A stretch of DNA of 64,000 bases, taken from assembly GCF_003412455.1 (NCBI RefSeq), contig NZ_QTJU01000016.1, positions 1 through 64,000 on the forward strand. Reading direction: 5' to 3'. The position numbers and the translations under genes are program-made. The stretch is from Deminuibacter soli (GTDB lineage Bacteria > Bacteroidota > Bacteroidia > Chitinophagales > Chitinophagaceae). Of this stretch, positions 33,362 through 42,010 are shown piece by piece (the stretch's first letter is position 1; the number at the start of each line of letters is the position of its first letter). The notes under the pieces were generated by a model, which made no database searches, had not been told where the DNA came from, and saw only the letters and a list, made by a program, of their open reading frames with translations.

Positions 33362-33754
33362 ATGAAAAAGATGATGATAGTATTGCTTTCCCTGGCATTG
33401 GTTACAGGCGCTTCTGCCCAACGCGGCGGTCATTTTTCAGGCGGATACCACGGCGGTGGTTTTGTGGGTCCGCGCACAACTGTGGTGGTAGGGGCTGGTT
33501 ATTACAGTCCGTTTTACTCACCCTGGGGCTTTTATTATGGCTACCCCCTGTACCCTTACGGAGAAGCATACCACAGGCCAACCAGGCTTGACATACAGGT
33601 ATCGGATATTAAAAATGATTATGCCGATAAGATTTCTTCGGTAAAACTGGATAACACTTTATCAGGCAAGGAAAGAAGGCAAAAAGTAAGACAGTTGAGG
33701 CGCGAACGCGACGAAACTATTTTACAGGCGAGAAAAGATTATTACAAGTCATAG
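33362..33754 (+). CDS. Small secreted Gly/Tyr-rich protein
   Basis: This encodes 130 residues. A signal peptide (MMIVLLSLALVTGASAQ) is followed by a Gly/His/Tyr/Pro-rich region (about 20-75; HFSGGYHGGGFVGP, YGYPLYPYGEAY). A charged, probably helical C-terminus follows (about 78-130; LSGKERRQKVRQLRRERDE). No family is named. It has the look of a surface or periplasmic structural protein. It is monocistronic, with a terminator 38 bp downstream. Confidence 0.75.
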   Translation: MKKMMIVLLSLALVTGASAQRGGHFSGGYHGGGFVGPRTTVVVGAGYYSPFYSPWGFYYGYPLYPYGEAYHRPTRLDIQVSDIKNDYADKISSVKLDNTLSGKERRQKVRQLRRERDETILQARKDYYKS

Positions 33755-33792
33755 GTATAGTTTGAATAGGTTTTGGTTTAATGCACAGTTTG

Positions 33793-33824
33793 CACCGCAG
33801 TCGTTTGGCTGCGGTGTTTTTGTT
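33793..33824 (+). terminator. Terminator of the Gly/Tyr-rich protein gene
   Basis: The stem CACCGCAG (33793-33800) / CTGCGGTG (33809-33816) is followed by TTTTTGTTTT. Confidence 0.8.
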
Positions 33825-33931
33825 TTAATTGGAGTGTTATCTCAATTTTATTATTTTGCCCATCTGTTCCCCCCAATTAACCAATGGCCTGCGTTGATGT
33901 CGCCGGCTGTGTAAATGTTTTATAGCTATCA

Positions 33932-34429
33932 ATGGAACAGTACCTTGCCGATTATTTATTAAAACTACCCAAGCAGCTGGCGTCTTCTTCAAGTACTATT
34001 AATCCACGGGATGAGAAAATCAGGTTACAGTTAATAAGTCCTGATGATGATCAATGGCGTTTTATAGTAGACATAACGAACAACCAAAAGAAAGTCTTTA
34101 AAATTTCGTTGCATCACCAGGAGGATACAATGAAGAGTGGATTAATCCGTGTTGATTTTAACAGCTCTCACCGGAACCCGGAAGAGATAAACCCGTTTGT
34201 TCCTGCAAAGCTTTTGCCTTATGCGGGACGTACTTTTATAAATGAACCTCACATTCATTTTCATGTGCAGGGATATAAAGACCTGGTATGGGCTGCTCCA
34301 CTTGACGGGTATGACGGCTTTAAGGTGAAAAGCATTGCATCTCACGAGCAATACTGCGGTGCAATAGTTGAATTTACGAGGTATATAAACTTAAATGGTA
34401 AATTTGTAATACAACAGCGTTTGTTATGA
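33932..34429 (+). CDS. DUF6978-like protein (first gene of two-gene module)
   Basis: The 165-residue soluble protein has no signal peptide. A helical start (MEQYLADYLLKLP) leads to beta-rich sequence (LQLISPDDDQWRFIVDITNN, SGLIRVDFNSSHRNP) and the His-rich EPHIHFHVQGYKD. It fits what I remember of the DUF6978 family, which often accompanies DUF1828/DUF1829 proteins. The EPHIHFHV cluster could bind a metal, but this is speculative. It overlaps the next gene by 4 bp (ATGA), indicating translational coupling. The module is clearly AT-richer than its surroundings, a sign of transfer. Confidence 0.7.
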   Translation: MEQYLADYLLKLPKQLASSSSTINPRDEKIRLQLISPDDDQWRFIVDITNNQKKVFKISLHHQEDTMKSGLIRVDFNSSHRNPEEINPFVPAKLLPYAGRTFINEPHIHFHVQGYKDLVWAAPLDGYDGFKVKSIASHEQYCGAIVEFTRYINLNGKFVIQQRLL

Positions 34430-35205
34430 ATTGGATTAATCCATTGATAGACGACTATCACAATTGGTTGCGTTCTAAAACGGCAGTTGCTGCAGATAGC
34501 GGAACTGGCTGGGCTGCTATAAGTACGCCCTTCACTGGGTTATTCAATGATCTGATTGAAATATATGTTCAAAAAAATCAGAACAAAATTACTTTATCTG
34601 ATAACGGGGAAACCGTTCACAACCTGGAGTTAACGGGCACTAAGCTAAACCGTGGTGAAAGGCAGGAGATTGCGAATAAGATACTGCAGACGTATGGCGT
34701 ATTCCTCAAAAATGATGAGCTACTGATTGAAGCTAACGAACAAAACTTCCCTCAGCGAAAGCATAACTTTATTTCTGCTATCATTGAGCTGAATGATATG
34801 GCAATGCTGTCGTCTCACCAGGTATCAACGGTTTTTAAAGAAGATGTAAGAGATTTTCTGAATGAGAAGCAAATCATCTTCACCCCTGATTTTATTTCGA
34901 AGGGAGTAACCGGTTTAGAGTTTACGTTTGATTTCCAGATTGCTCATAAAAATGAAGAGATTGTTTTAAAATCGTTTAACAGCTTAAACACCATGAATCT
35001 TCCCAGCTTTCTTTTTTCCTGGCAGGATATTAAGCCAGTGAGAGAACGAATTAGTAAGAAAGAAGTAAAAGCTGTGGCTATTATAAATGATACGGAAAAA
35101 GAGATAAAGCCTGAATTTTTAGAAGCCATTACTTCAAAGAGTGCCGAGTTTATATTATGGTCTGGAAGAAATGAGCAGGAAGCATTTGATAAGCTTGTTG
35201 CCTGA
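34426..35205 (+). CDS. DUF1828/DUF1829 domain protein (second gene of two-gene module)
   Basis: The 259-residue protein has an N-terminal DUF1828-like domain (about 25-122; ISTPFTGLFNDLIEIYVQ, ITLSDNGETVHNLEL, NFPQRKHNFISAIIELND). A DUF1829-like domain follows (about 130-255; FKEDVRDFLNEKQIIFTPDF, GLEFTFDFQIAH). Both families are uncharacterised as far as I know and occur in mobile regions and prophages. There is no signal peptide. It is translationally coupled to the DUF6978-like gene. Bases 34561-34620 hold only 18 G/C of 60, far below the flanking genes. A role in defence or as a toxin-antitoxin-like pair is possible but not shown by any residue I can point to. Confidence 0.8.
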   Translation: MNWINPLIDDYHNWLRSKTAVAADSGTGWAAISTPFTGLFNDLIEIYVQKNQNKITLSDNGETVHNLELTGTKLNRGERQEIANKILQTYGVFLKNDELLIEANEQNFPQRKHNFISAIIELNDMAMLSSHQVSTVFKEDVRDFLNEKQIIFTPDFISKGVTGLEFTFDFQIAHKNEEIVLKSFNSLNTMNLPSFLFSWQDIKPVRERISKKEVKAVAIINDTEKEIKPEFLEAITSKSAEFILWSGRNEQEAFDKLVA

Positions 35206-35218
35206 TATAGCATCTTCA

Positions 35219-35262
35219 TAACCAAACAGCCCCGCTTCAGCTGAAGCGGGGCTGTTTGGTTA
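35219..35262. terminator. Perfect 22-bp-arm palindromic bidirectional terminator
   Basis: Arms 35219-35240 and 35241-35262 are exact inverted copies (core AGCCCCGCTTCAG / CTGAAGCGGGGCT) with no spacer. It sits between the DUF1828 gene and the convergent VOC gene. Confidence 0.85.
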
Positions 35263-35271
35263 GTTGGCCAC

Positions 35272-35652
35272 TTAGTCGAGGGTGGCGGTGTGTTGTTCTT
35301 CGAGGGACTGGCCAAACTGGAGTATGTAGCCGTTGTTGTCGTAAATGGCGAACTCGCGCATGCCGTAAGGGAAATCTTCTATGGGGTATACGACTTGTGT
35401 GGTGTCTTTCAATTGCTCCCACAAGGCATCCACATCATGCAGCCGAAAATAAAAAGACCCGGTAAAATGTGCTTTTTCAAAAGGCAGGTGGGCATTGGGC
35501 AGGGAGAGCATGATCGCTGTTTCGCCGTGATGTATGGTGGCCCGGTTGTCGTCGGGGAAGGGGCAGCTGAAGCCCAGTACACCCACATAAAGATCGATGG
35601 TTGATCTTACATCGGCAGTATATAAAACCGGTGTGAGGCTGATAATTTTCAT
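35272..35652 (-). CDS. VOC-family (glyoxalase/bleomycin-resistance-like) protein
   Basis: The 126-residue protein is a single vicinal-oxygen-chelate unit with paired beta-alpha-beta modules (SLTPVLYTADVRSTIDLYVG; FYFRLHDVDALWEQL; FAIYDNNGYILQFGQS). The ends TPVLYTADV and ILQFGQ are typical of small Bacteroidota VOC proteins. Metal ligands expected for glyoxalase I are not all obvious, so enzymatic activity is uncertain. Confidence 0.83.
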   Translation of the reverse strand: MKIISLTPVLYTADVRSTIDLYVGVLGFSCPFPDDNRATIHHGETAIMLSLPNAHLPFEKAHFTGSFYFRLHDVDALWEQLKDTTQVVYPIEDFPYGMREFAIYDNNGYILQFGQSLEEQHTATLD

Positions 35653-35789
35653 ATGCGTTGTACCAAAACAGGCAATTGGTGTGCGTTAGTGTACACCCTG
35701 TATGGTTATTACTAAGTTACGTAATTGATAGTCAGGATGCTGTGATATGGCATTGTATTTAGTGTTTTTCTGCTGACTAAATCTGTTAC

Positions 35790-38162
35790 ATGTACCAGAA
35801 CTACCTCAAAATTGCCTGGCGTAACCTGCTGAAGGATCGCCAGTCTACGATGTTAAACCTTGCCGGACTGGCTACAGGGCTGGCCTGTGTGCTGTTTATT
35901 TACCTGTGGGTGATAGATGAGCTGCATGTTGACCGCTTTTACGATAACAGCGACCGGCTGATGCAATTGATGGAGAAAAGAAACTACAACGGGAAAATTG
36001 GTGTATCAGAAGAATCATCGGGCTTGCTGGCAGCTGCGGTTGCCAGGGATGTGCCGGGTGTACAATATGCGGTAACAGTGATACCTGCGGGCTGGTTTCC
36101 CAAATCAACTTTGACTGAAGGAGAACATAATTTCAATGCCAGCGGACAGTATGCAGGCAAGGATTATTTCCGGGTATTTTCCCTCCCCCTGCTGGAAGGG
36201 CAGAAAGACCAGGTGCTTGCAAGCCCGGACAGGATTGTTATTTCCGATGAGCTGGCACAGCGCCTGTTTAACACCACCAGCAATATTACGGGTAAAACCA
36301 TACAGCTGCAACATACGCATACGTTCACAGTTTCAGGTGTGTTTAAACGCATGCCTGCAAATGCCACCGAACAGTTTGATTATATCTTATCGCTCGAATA
36401 CTTTGCCGCACAATCACCCTGGATAACCTATTGGGGCAATACTGGTCCGCACAATTTTGTACTGCTGAAAGCAAGGATGCAACCGGCTGCATTCAATAAA
36501 AAGCTGGCAGATATTGTTACACGCAATACCGGTGATTCTTCGCGCAGCGTAATGGCCACGCCTTATGCAGACCACTACCTGTACGGAAAATATACAGACG
36601 GTGTGCGCAGTGGCGGCCGTATTGAGTATGTGCGTTTGTTTTCGCTGATCGCATTGTTTATACTTTTAATCGCGTGCATCAACTTCATGAACCTGAGCAC
36701 GGCCAGGGCTTCGCGGCGTTTGAAAGAAGTGGGCATCAAGAAGGTGGCCGGTGCTACCCGTACCAACCTGGTGTGCCAGTTTCTGTGTGAATCAGTGATG
36801 CTGAGCATGCTTGCAATGGGTTTTGCCTTTGTGCTGGTATTGTTGCTGATGCCGCAGTTTAACCATTTAACGGGTAAGCAAATTACATTGCGGTTAAGTA
36901 CCGGCATTGTATTGCCTGCTGTGTTGATTGCAGTGGTTACCGGCGTGCTGGCGGGCAGTTACCCTGCTTTTTATTTGTCACGCTTTAAACCGGTGGCCGT
37001 ACTTAAAGGCAAGCTGCGTACCTCAATGGGCGAGTTGTTTGCGCGCAAGGGTTTGGTGGTATTCCAGTTTACCTTATCGGTGGTGTTTATTGTTGCGGTA
37101 GTGGTAGTATACCAGCAAATGAAATACATACAATCAGGCAACCTGGGTTATAACAAAGACAATGTGCTTGTAATTGCTTCTGATGGCAAGCTGAATGGCA
37201 ACCAGGCGCGTTTTACGGAAGCATTGCGCCGCATTCGGGGTGTGATAGATGCCGGTGGCACTTCGCACAATATCGTGGGACACAATTTTGCAATCGGCGG
37301 AGTGCAATGGCGTGGTATGACTGCCGATGATGGGAATATTTATTTTGAAGCGGCAGGGGTAGATTACAACCTGCTGCATACGCTGAATATTCAAATGGCT
37401 GAAGGCCGTAATTTTTCAAGGGAGTACGGTACAGACAGCACGGGTATTATTTTAAATGAAGCGGCGGTAAAAACAATGGGTTTTAAAAATCCGCTTGGCG
37501 AAACAGTGCGTGTAAGCAATGAGAACAAGCATGTGGTTGGTGTGGTAAAAGATTTTCATTTTGAATCGTTTCATGAAGTAGTGAAGCCGATGTTCCTGTC
37601 GCTGCAAACGGGTGATTCTGCCGGTAATTTTAAAATGATGGTGCGTGTGCAACAGGGCAAAGAAGCTGCTGTAATAGAACAGATACGTGCCTTGTACCAG
37701 CAGGTGAATCCGGGCTTTGTATTTGATTATCATTTCCTGGATGAGGCTTTTCAACGGCAGTACCAAGCCGAAATGCAGGTGGCTTCCTTGTCTAAATACT
37801 TTGCGGCTTTGGCGATTATTATTTCCTGCCTGGGTTTGTTTGGCCTGGCTGCTTTTACTGCCCGCCGCAGGCAAAAAGAAATCGGTATCCGCAAAGTGGT
37901 GGGTGCAACTGTGCAGCAGATTGCCTTGTTATTGTCAGTTGAGTTTTTGCAATTGGTGGCAGTGGCTATTTGTATTGCATTCCCGCTTGCATGGTGGATG
38001 ATGAGCCGCTGGCTGCATTCGTTTGCTTACCAGGTGCACATGGGAGCGGGGATATTTATCGGTGCAGGTGTGGCAGTTATATTCATCACATTGTGTACGG
38101 TGAGTGTGCAATCTATTAAGGCTGCGATTACCAATCCGGTGAAGAGTTTGAAAAGTGAATAG
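35790..38162 (+). CDS. FtsX/MacB-type ABC transporter permease (1)
   Basis: The 790-residue protein has two MacB-like halves: a TM helix (about 20-42), a periplasmic domain, a three-helix FtsX block (about 285-400), then a second periplasmic domain and a second FtsX block (about 670-785). The conserved ACINFMNLSTARASRRLKEVGIKK and RRRQKEIGIRKVVGA segments mark the FtsX blocks. It probably couples to a separately encoded ATPase for mechanotransmission or export across the envelope; no ATPase gene is near. It is followed by a small PH-like membrane protein and a second permease. The CDS ends SE-stop directly into a family B array. Confidence 0.88.
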   Translation: MYQNYLKIAWRNLLKDRQSTMLNLAGLATGLACVLFIYLWVIDELHVDRFYDNSDRLMQLMEKRNYNGKIGVSEESSGLLAAAVARDVPGVQYAVTVIPAGWFPKSTLTEGEHNFNASGQYAGKDYFRVFSLPLLEGQKDQVLASPDRIVISDELAQRLFNTTSNITGKTIQLQHTHTFTVSGVFKRMPANATEQFDYILSLEYFAAQSPWITYWGNTGPHNFVLLKARMQPAAFNKKLADIVTRNTGDSSRSVMATPYADHYLYGKYTDGVRSGGRIEYVRLFSLIALFILLIACINFMNLSTARASRRLKEVGIKKVAGATRTNLVCQFLCESVMLSMLAMGFAFVLVLLLMPQFNHLTGKQITLRLSTGIVLPAVLIAVVTGVLAGSYPAFYLSRFKPVAVLKGKLRTSMGELFARKGLVVFQFTLSVVFIVAVVVVYQQMKYIQSGNLGYNKDNVLVIASDGKLNGNQARFTEALRRIRGVIDAGGTSHNIVGHNFAIGGVQWRGMTADDGNIYFEAAGVDYNLLHTLNIQMAEGRNFSREYGTDSTGIILNEAAVKTMGFKNPLGETVRVSNENKHVVGVVKDFHFESFHEVVKPMFLSLQTGDSAGNFKMMVRVQQGKEAAVIEQIRALYQQVNPGFVFDYHFLDEAFQRQYQAEMQVASLSKYFAALAIIISCLGLFGLAAFTARRRQKEIGIRKVVGATVQQIALLLSVEFLQLVAVAICIAFPLAWWMMSRWLHSFAYQVHMGAGIFIGAGVAVIFITLCTVSVQSIKAAITNPVKSLKSE

Positions 38163-38165
38163 CAC

Positions 38166-38186
38166 AGCGAATAGCTGATAGCGGTA
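38166..38186 (+). repeat. Heptad array, family B (AGCGAAT, AGCTGAT, AGCGGTA)
   Basis: Three degenerate 7-bp units lie immediately downstream of the permease stop codon. Confidence 0.5.
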
Positions 38187-38247
38187 GTTTATGCTTGTTT
38201 GTGTTAATCGCCTGCGGCAGTGCATTGGTTACAAATAAAAGGCGAAT

Positions 38248-38272
38248 CATGCCGGGTGGAGACACCGGCATG
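38248..38272. repeat. Palindromic element (copy 3, variant core)
   Basis: CATGCCGG and CCGGCATG arms surround GTGGAGACA. The minus strand reads GGTGTCTCCACC, a variant of the GGTGTCCTCACC core. Confidence 0.65.
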
Positions 38273-38280
38273 GGCATCTT

Positions 38281-38316
38281 AAACAAAAAAGGGCATCATG
38301 CCCTTTTTTGTTTTTT
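38281..38316. terminator. Bidirectional terminator downstream of permease 1
   Basis: A perfect 16-bp inverted repeat (38281-38296 / 38298-38313) has its GC core at GGGCAT/ATGCCC and is flanked by A6 and T6 runs. Confidence 0.88.
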
Positions 38317-38366
38317 ACTATTGCTGCATGCATATTCCATTTGATAGCCCGGTGTAACGGTGGAAG

Positions 38367-38401
38367 TTTGCCGGGGAATATGGCGGCATTTGTTATATTT
38401 G
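38367..38401 (+). promoter_or_regulatory. Complete Bacteroidota promoter (TTTG-N23-TATATTTG)
   Basis: TTTG at 38367-38370 and TATATTTG at 38394-38401 are 23 bp apart, matching the -33/-7 consensus and spacing. It precedes the gene at 38524. Confidence 0.65.
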
Positions 38402-38523
38402 CCGCATTGCCGGTGAAGGAATAAACGATTGCGGGTTATGCAAATGGCCCTTTTACTGAAGCGAAAGCACAGGATATCATCAACCTTATTTTTCATTTTA
38501 TACAATCTTGCTCTACTGTTGCC

Positions 38524-39231
38524 ATGGATGAACAGCTTGTGCATACCAAACGATATTACCCGTTAAGGGGAACGCTTTTCTTTCTGTCGATGTTTATTTT
38601 CAGCGGATTACTGGCGGTGATAATCCCGGGCGTAGCGGGGCATAGCGAGCTGGTGCGTTTTATTACCACCATCCAGTTTTTCGTGGTGCCTATGCTGGCT
38701 TTCGTGGTGATGAAACATAAATTCATCAAATCGGTTGATCTTGAGTTAAAGCCGGAAGGTTTTACGGTAACAGGTTCCGGCAGGCCGTCGCGGGTGTTGT
38801 GGGAAAAGGTAGACAGCTTCAAAATCATTTTCTCCCGCGATGGTTATATCCTTATACTGATTGATGACTACGGTAAAAAACGCCAGTTTTCTTTTGTGGA
38901 GCACGGTGTTAGAAACAAGGCAAAAGAAGTAACCGAAACATCTTCCCTGTACCATGTGTGCAGCGGTATTCAGCAATACAACCAGCATACCGCCAAGAAA
39001 AAATTAGTATTGCTGCCGAGCCTGTTTGCAGCAGGATCGGTGAAAATATTTACCGGTGTTCTGCTCTCCCTCATTCTTATTGATATGGGTATACATATGG
39101 TGCACCCGCTGCGTATCAGGGATGAATTTGCCCTGTTTTTCCTCACGCTCGGCTCAACCATTACCTTGCTCGCCTTTAAGAAAAACCGGGAGCATGCCTG
39201 CCAGAAATTGTTGCAACTGCAGGAAACATAG
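38524..39231 (+). CDS. Membrane protein with PH-like domain, unknown
   Basis: The 235-residue protein has two N-terminal TM helices (about 16-36 and 44-62), a soluble beta segment (about 68-140; LELKPEGFTVTGSGRPSRVLWEKVDSFKI) resembling bacterial PH/YcxB-like domains, and two more TM helices (about 160-185 and 195-217). No function is assignable. It has its own promoter (38367) and lies between two permease genes, but association with them is unproven. Confidence 0.75.
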   Translation: MDEQLVHTKRYYPLRGTLFFLSMFIFSGLLAVIIPGVAGHSELVRFITTIQFFVVPMLAFVVMKHKFIKSVDLELKPEGFTVTGSGRPSRVLWEKVDSFKIIFSRDGYILILIDDYGKKRQFSFVEHGVRNKAKEVTETSSLYHVCSGIQQYNQHTAKKKLVLLPSLFAAGSVKIFTGVLLSLILIDMGIHMVHPLRIRDEFALFFLTLGSTITLLAFKKNREHACQKLLQLQET

Positions 39232-39359
39232 CCCTGCCCCGGAGATGATAAAACGTACACCGGGCGTATCGAAAGCGGACAGTTATTCCTTTTTTATTCA
39301 TCTTAAATGACTGATAAATAATTAATTATCAGCTGGTATTGTATTGGGCACACCATGTG

Positions 39360-39375
39360 CTGCTATACATAGCAG
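39360..39375. promoter_or_regulatory. Operator-like palindrome upstream of permease 2
   Basis: CTGCTAT-AC-ATAGCAG is a perfect 7-bp inverted repeat ending 20 bp before ATG 39396. The binding factor is unknown. Confidence 0.4.
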
Positions 39376-39395
39376 TAACCTAATATTCAGCGCGT

Positions 39396-41846
39396 ATGAT
39401 CAGGAATTATTTGCGGGTGGCGTTCCGCAATCTCAAAAAGAACAAGGCTTTTGCATTTATTAACGGCATTGGTCTCACGGTAGGGCTCACCTGCTGTATG
39501 CTTATTACGCTGTACCTGTTGCATGAAACCAGTTACGATACACAGCATGTGCATGGCGACCGATTGTACCAGGTAGGTACTGTTTTTACTTTAAACGGGG
39601 CTGATCAGCGTACCGGCAACACGCCTTCACCAATGGCCAATGTGTTGCAGCAGGTGTATCCGCAAATTGAAGGCACAGCCCGTATAATGCGTTTGTTTTC
39701 GGAAGATAAAACCCTGTTTCAATACCAGGCACCCGGTGGCGAGCGCAAAGCCTGGTACGAGCAGAAGGGGTTTACGGCAGATTCTGGTTTCTTTAAACTG
39801 TTTACTTACCAGTTTACAGAAGGGAATGCTTACACGGCGATAACAGGTCCGTACGATATTGTGATCTCAGAAGACATTGCACGCAAAATATTCGGCAACC
39901 AGCCTGCGCTGCATAAAGTGATTCATATAGGCAGCAATACCAACGGTGATCACGATTACCTGGTAACCGGCGTGTTTAAACCTGCTGCCACACCTTCGCA
40001 TATTGATGCACGTTTCTTTTTGTCGATGTACGGCGGTTCATACGGCGATTTTGTGCGCAACACTACGAACCTTGCCAACAACAACATGTTTTATACATAC
40101 CTGTTGCTGAAACCGGGTGCCAATGCAAAACAGCTGGAAAGCCAGTTGCCGCGGTTTGTAGAGGAATACGAAGGTAAAGACCTGCAGGCTGCGGGCTTTT
40201 CCAAAAAACATTTTCTTACGCAGGTAAAAGATATTCACCTGCACGCCAATATGCCCGATGATGTAACACCCTGCGGCAGCACGATGTATTTGTATATACT
40301 GGCATCTATCGCATTGTTTACCCTGCTTATTGCCTGTATCAATTTTATGAACCTCGCTACGGCGCGTTCTACCAAACGTTCGGCCGAAGTAGGCATCCGC
40401 AAAACATTGGGCGCTGCAAGATCCTCGCTGGTGGCGCAGTTTCTTGGTGAGGCTGTGTTAATGGCATTTATGTCGTACGTGCTGGCCTTGCTGTTTACGT
40501 ACATGTTGCTGCCTTTGTTTGAAAAAGTATCCGGTCAGCACATTGTGTTAACCAATGGCCGCATGATTGCGCTGTGTGCGGGATTCCTGGTGCTTGCGGT
40601 GATCACCGGTGTACTGGCTGGCAGTTATCCTGCTTTTTACCTGTCGTCGTTTAAACCTGTAAAGGTACTGAAAGGCAAGCTGGCCAATTCATTTGCTGCG
40701 GTTACGCTGCGCAGGGGGCTGGTAGTATTTCAGTTTGTGATATCCATTATACTCATCATTGCATCGGCCGTTATTTTTAAACAAATGCGTTACCTGCGCC
40801 AGGCAGACCTGGGTTTTGATAAAGACCAGCAGGTGATTCTTTCGCTGCGCAGTGATGAATCAAGGCGTATGTTCCCTGCGCTAAAAGAAGCGCTGGAGAA
40901 AAATTCGCATATACTGTCTGTAGGCGGTTCTGCTTTTTATCCTGGCATTAACAATGTAACAGATCAGAATTTTTATGCTGAAGGAAAAAGCATACGCGAC
41001 GGGAAAGAAATAAAACTGAATTTTATTGATTTTGATTATCTCAAAACACTGGGTATCCGCTCCATTGCAGGCCGCATCTATTCCGCACAATTCCCGGCAG
41101 ATAGCACGGATGGTATTGTACTGAATGAAAAGGCCATCAGCCTGCTGGGTTATACTACCGGTAATGCTGTTGGCAAGCGGGTGTATACGGAATTCCAGGG
41201 CAGCAAAACCACGCTGCAGATTGTGGGGGTGGTAAAAGACTTTCATTACGAAGACCTGCATGTGCCGATTGGTCCGTACGGGTTCAGGTTAAATGACCGG
41301 TTTGATGATTTCAGTTATGCGGTAGTACACATTAATTCACAAGACGTGCAGCATACCATTGCTTCTATTCAGCAAACCTGGCGCCGCTTAAACAACAATG
41401 ATCCATTTGAATTTAATTTCCTTGACGAGCAGTTCCAGAAAAATTATGAAGCGGAAAACCGGTTGTCTGCTATCGTTGGTTATTTCACTGGTGTGGCTAT
41501 TTTGATCTCCTGCCTGGGCCTGTTTGGTTTATCTGCTTTCAGTGCAGAACAGCGTACCAAGGAAATCGGCATCCGCAAGGTATTGGGTGCAAGTGAAAAA
41601 TCAATTGTTGCGTTGTTATCCATCGACTTCCTGAAGCTGGTTGCGCTGGCGGTGGTGATTGGTTCACCCATTGCCTGGTGGTTAATGAACCGCTGGCTGC
41701 AGGACTTTACTTATAAAACCAGCATCGGCTGGATCATCTTTATTTACACTACGCTGGCCACAATGTTAATTGCCTTTTTCACCATCAGCCTGCAAGCCGT
41801 GCGTGCGGCGATAGCCAACCCGGTGAAGAGTTTGCGGGCGGAATGA
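39396..41846 (+). CDS. FtsX/MacB-type ABC transporter permease (2)
   Basis: The 816-residue protein has the same two-half layout as the 35790 gene. It has an N-terminal TM (AFINGIGLTVGLTCCMLITLY), a first FtsX block with ACINFMNLATARSTKRSAEVGIRK, and a second block with SAEQRTKEIGIRKVLGASEK, ending IANPVKSLRAE. It is a paralogue of the other three permeases rather than a recent duplicate, since identity is confined mostly to the FtsX motifs. It is downstream of an operator-like palindrome and is convergent with permeases 3 and 4. Confidence 0.88.
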   Translation: MIRNYLRVAFRNLKKNKAFAFINGIGLTVGLTCCMLITLYLLHETSYDTQHVHGDRLYQVGTVFTLNGADQRTGNTPSPMANVLQQVYPQIEGTARIMRLFSEDKTLFQYQAPGGERKAWYEQKGFTADSGFFKLFTYQFTEGNAYTAITGPYDIVISEDIARKIFGNQPALHKVIHIGSNTNGDHDYLVTGVFKPAATPSHIDARFFLSMYGGSYGDFVRNTTNLANNNMFYTYLLLKPGANAKQLESQLPRFVEEYEGKDLQAAGFSKKHFLTQVKDIHLHANMPDDVTPCGSTMYLYILASIALFTLLIACINFMNLATARSTKRSAEVGIRKTLGAARSSLVAQFLGEAVLMAFMSYVLALLFTYMLLPLFEKVSGQHIVLTNGRMIALCAGFLVLAVITGVLAGSYPAFYLSSFKPVKVLKGKLANSFAAVTLRRGLVVFQFVISIILIIASAVIFKQMRYLRQADLGFDKDQQVILSLRSDESRRMFPALKEALEKNSHILSVGGSAFYPGINNVTDQNFYAEGKSIRDGKEIKLNFIDFDYLKTLGIRSIAGRIYSAQFPADSTDGIVLNEKAISLLGYTTGNAVGKRVYTEFQGSKTTLQIVGVVKDFHYEDLHVPIGPYGFRLNDRFDDFSYAVVHINSQDVQHTIASIQQTWRRLNNNDPFEFNFLDEQFQKNYEAENRLSAIVGYFTGVAILISCLGLFGLSAFSAEQRTKEIGIRKVLGASEKSIVALLSIDFLKLVALAVVIGSPIAWWLMNRWLQDFTYKTSIGWIIFIYTTLATMLIAFFTISLQAVRAAIANPVKSLRAE

Positions 41847-41854
41847 GGAGGATT

Positions 41855-41929
41855 GTGCGTGGTGAGTGGTCAGTGGTGAGTGATCCAAGCGGGTACGATT
41901 CGTGAATCGTCAGTCGTCAGTCGTGAGTG
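41855..41929 (+). repeat. Two heptad arrays, family A (GTGAGTG/GTCAGTC variants)
   Basis: 41855-41882 has four units and 41902-41929 has four units, all fitting GT[GC]A[AG]T[N] apart from one GTGCGTG. They are separated by 19 bp and lie directly after the permease 2 stop. Confidence 0.65.
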
Positions 41930-41968
41930 ATCTTAGCGAGTTTGTGACCAGAGCGAATTTTATACAGC

Positions 41969-42004
41969 AAAAGCCCCGCAGTAGTGATTGCGGGGCTTTT
42001 TTAT
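41969..42004. terminator. Terminator of permease 2
   Basis: AAAAGCCCCGCA (41969-41980) / TGCGGGGCTTTT (41989-42000) is a perfect 12-bp stem followed by further T. Confidence 0.88.
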
Positions 42005-42010
42005 GATGCT

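Noticed and set aside
38438-38566. 42-codon hydrophobic ORF overlapping the start of the 38524 gene
   Set aside because: It overlaps the stronger gene in another frame for over 40 bp and shows no independent support.
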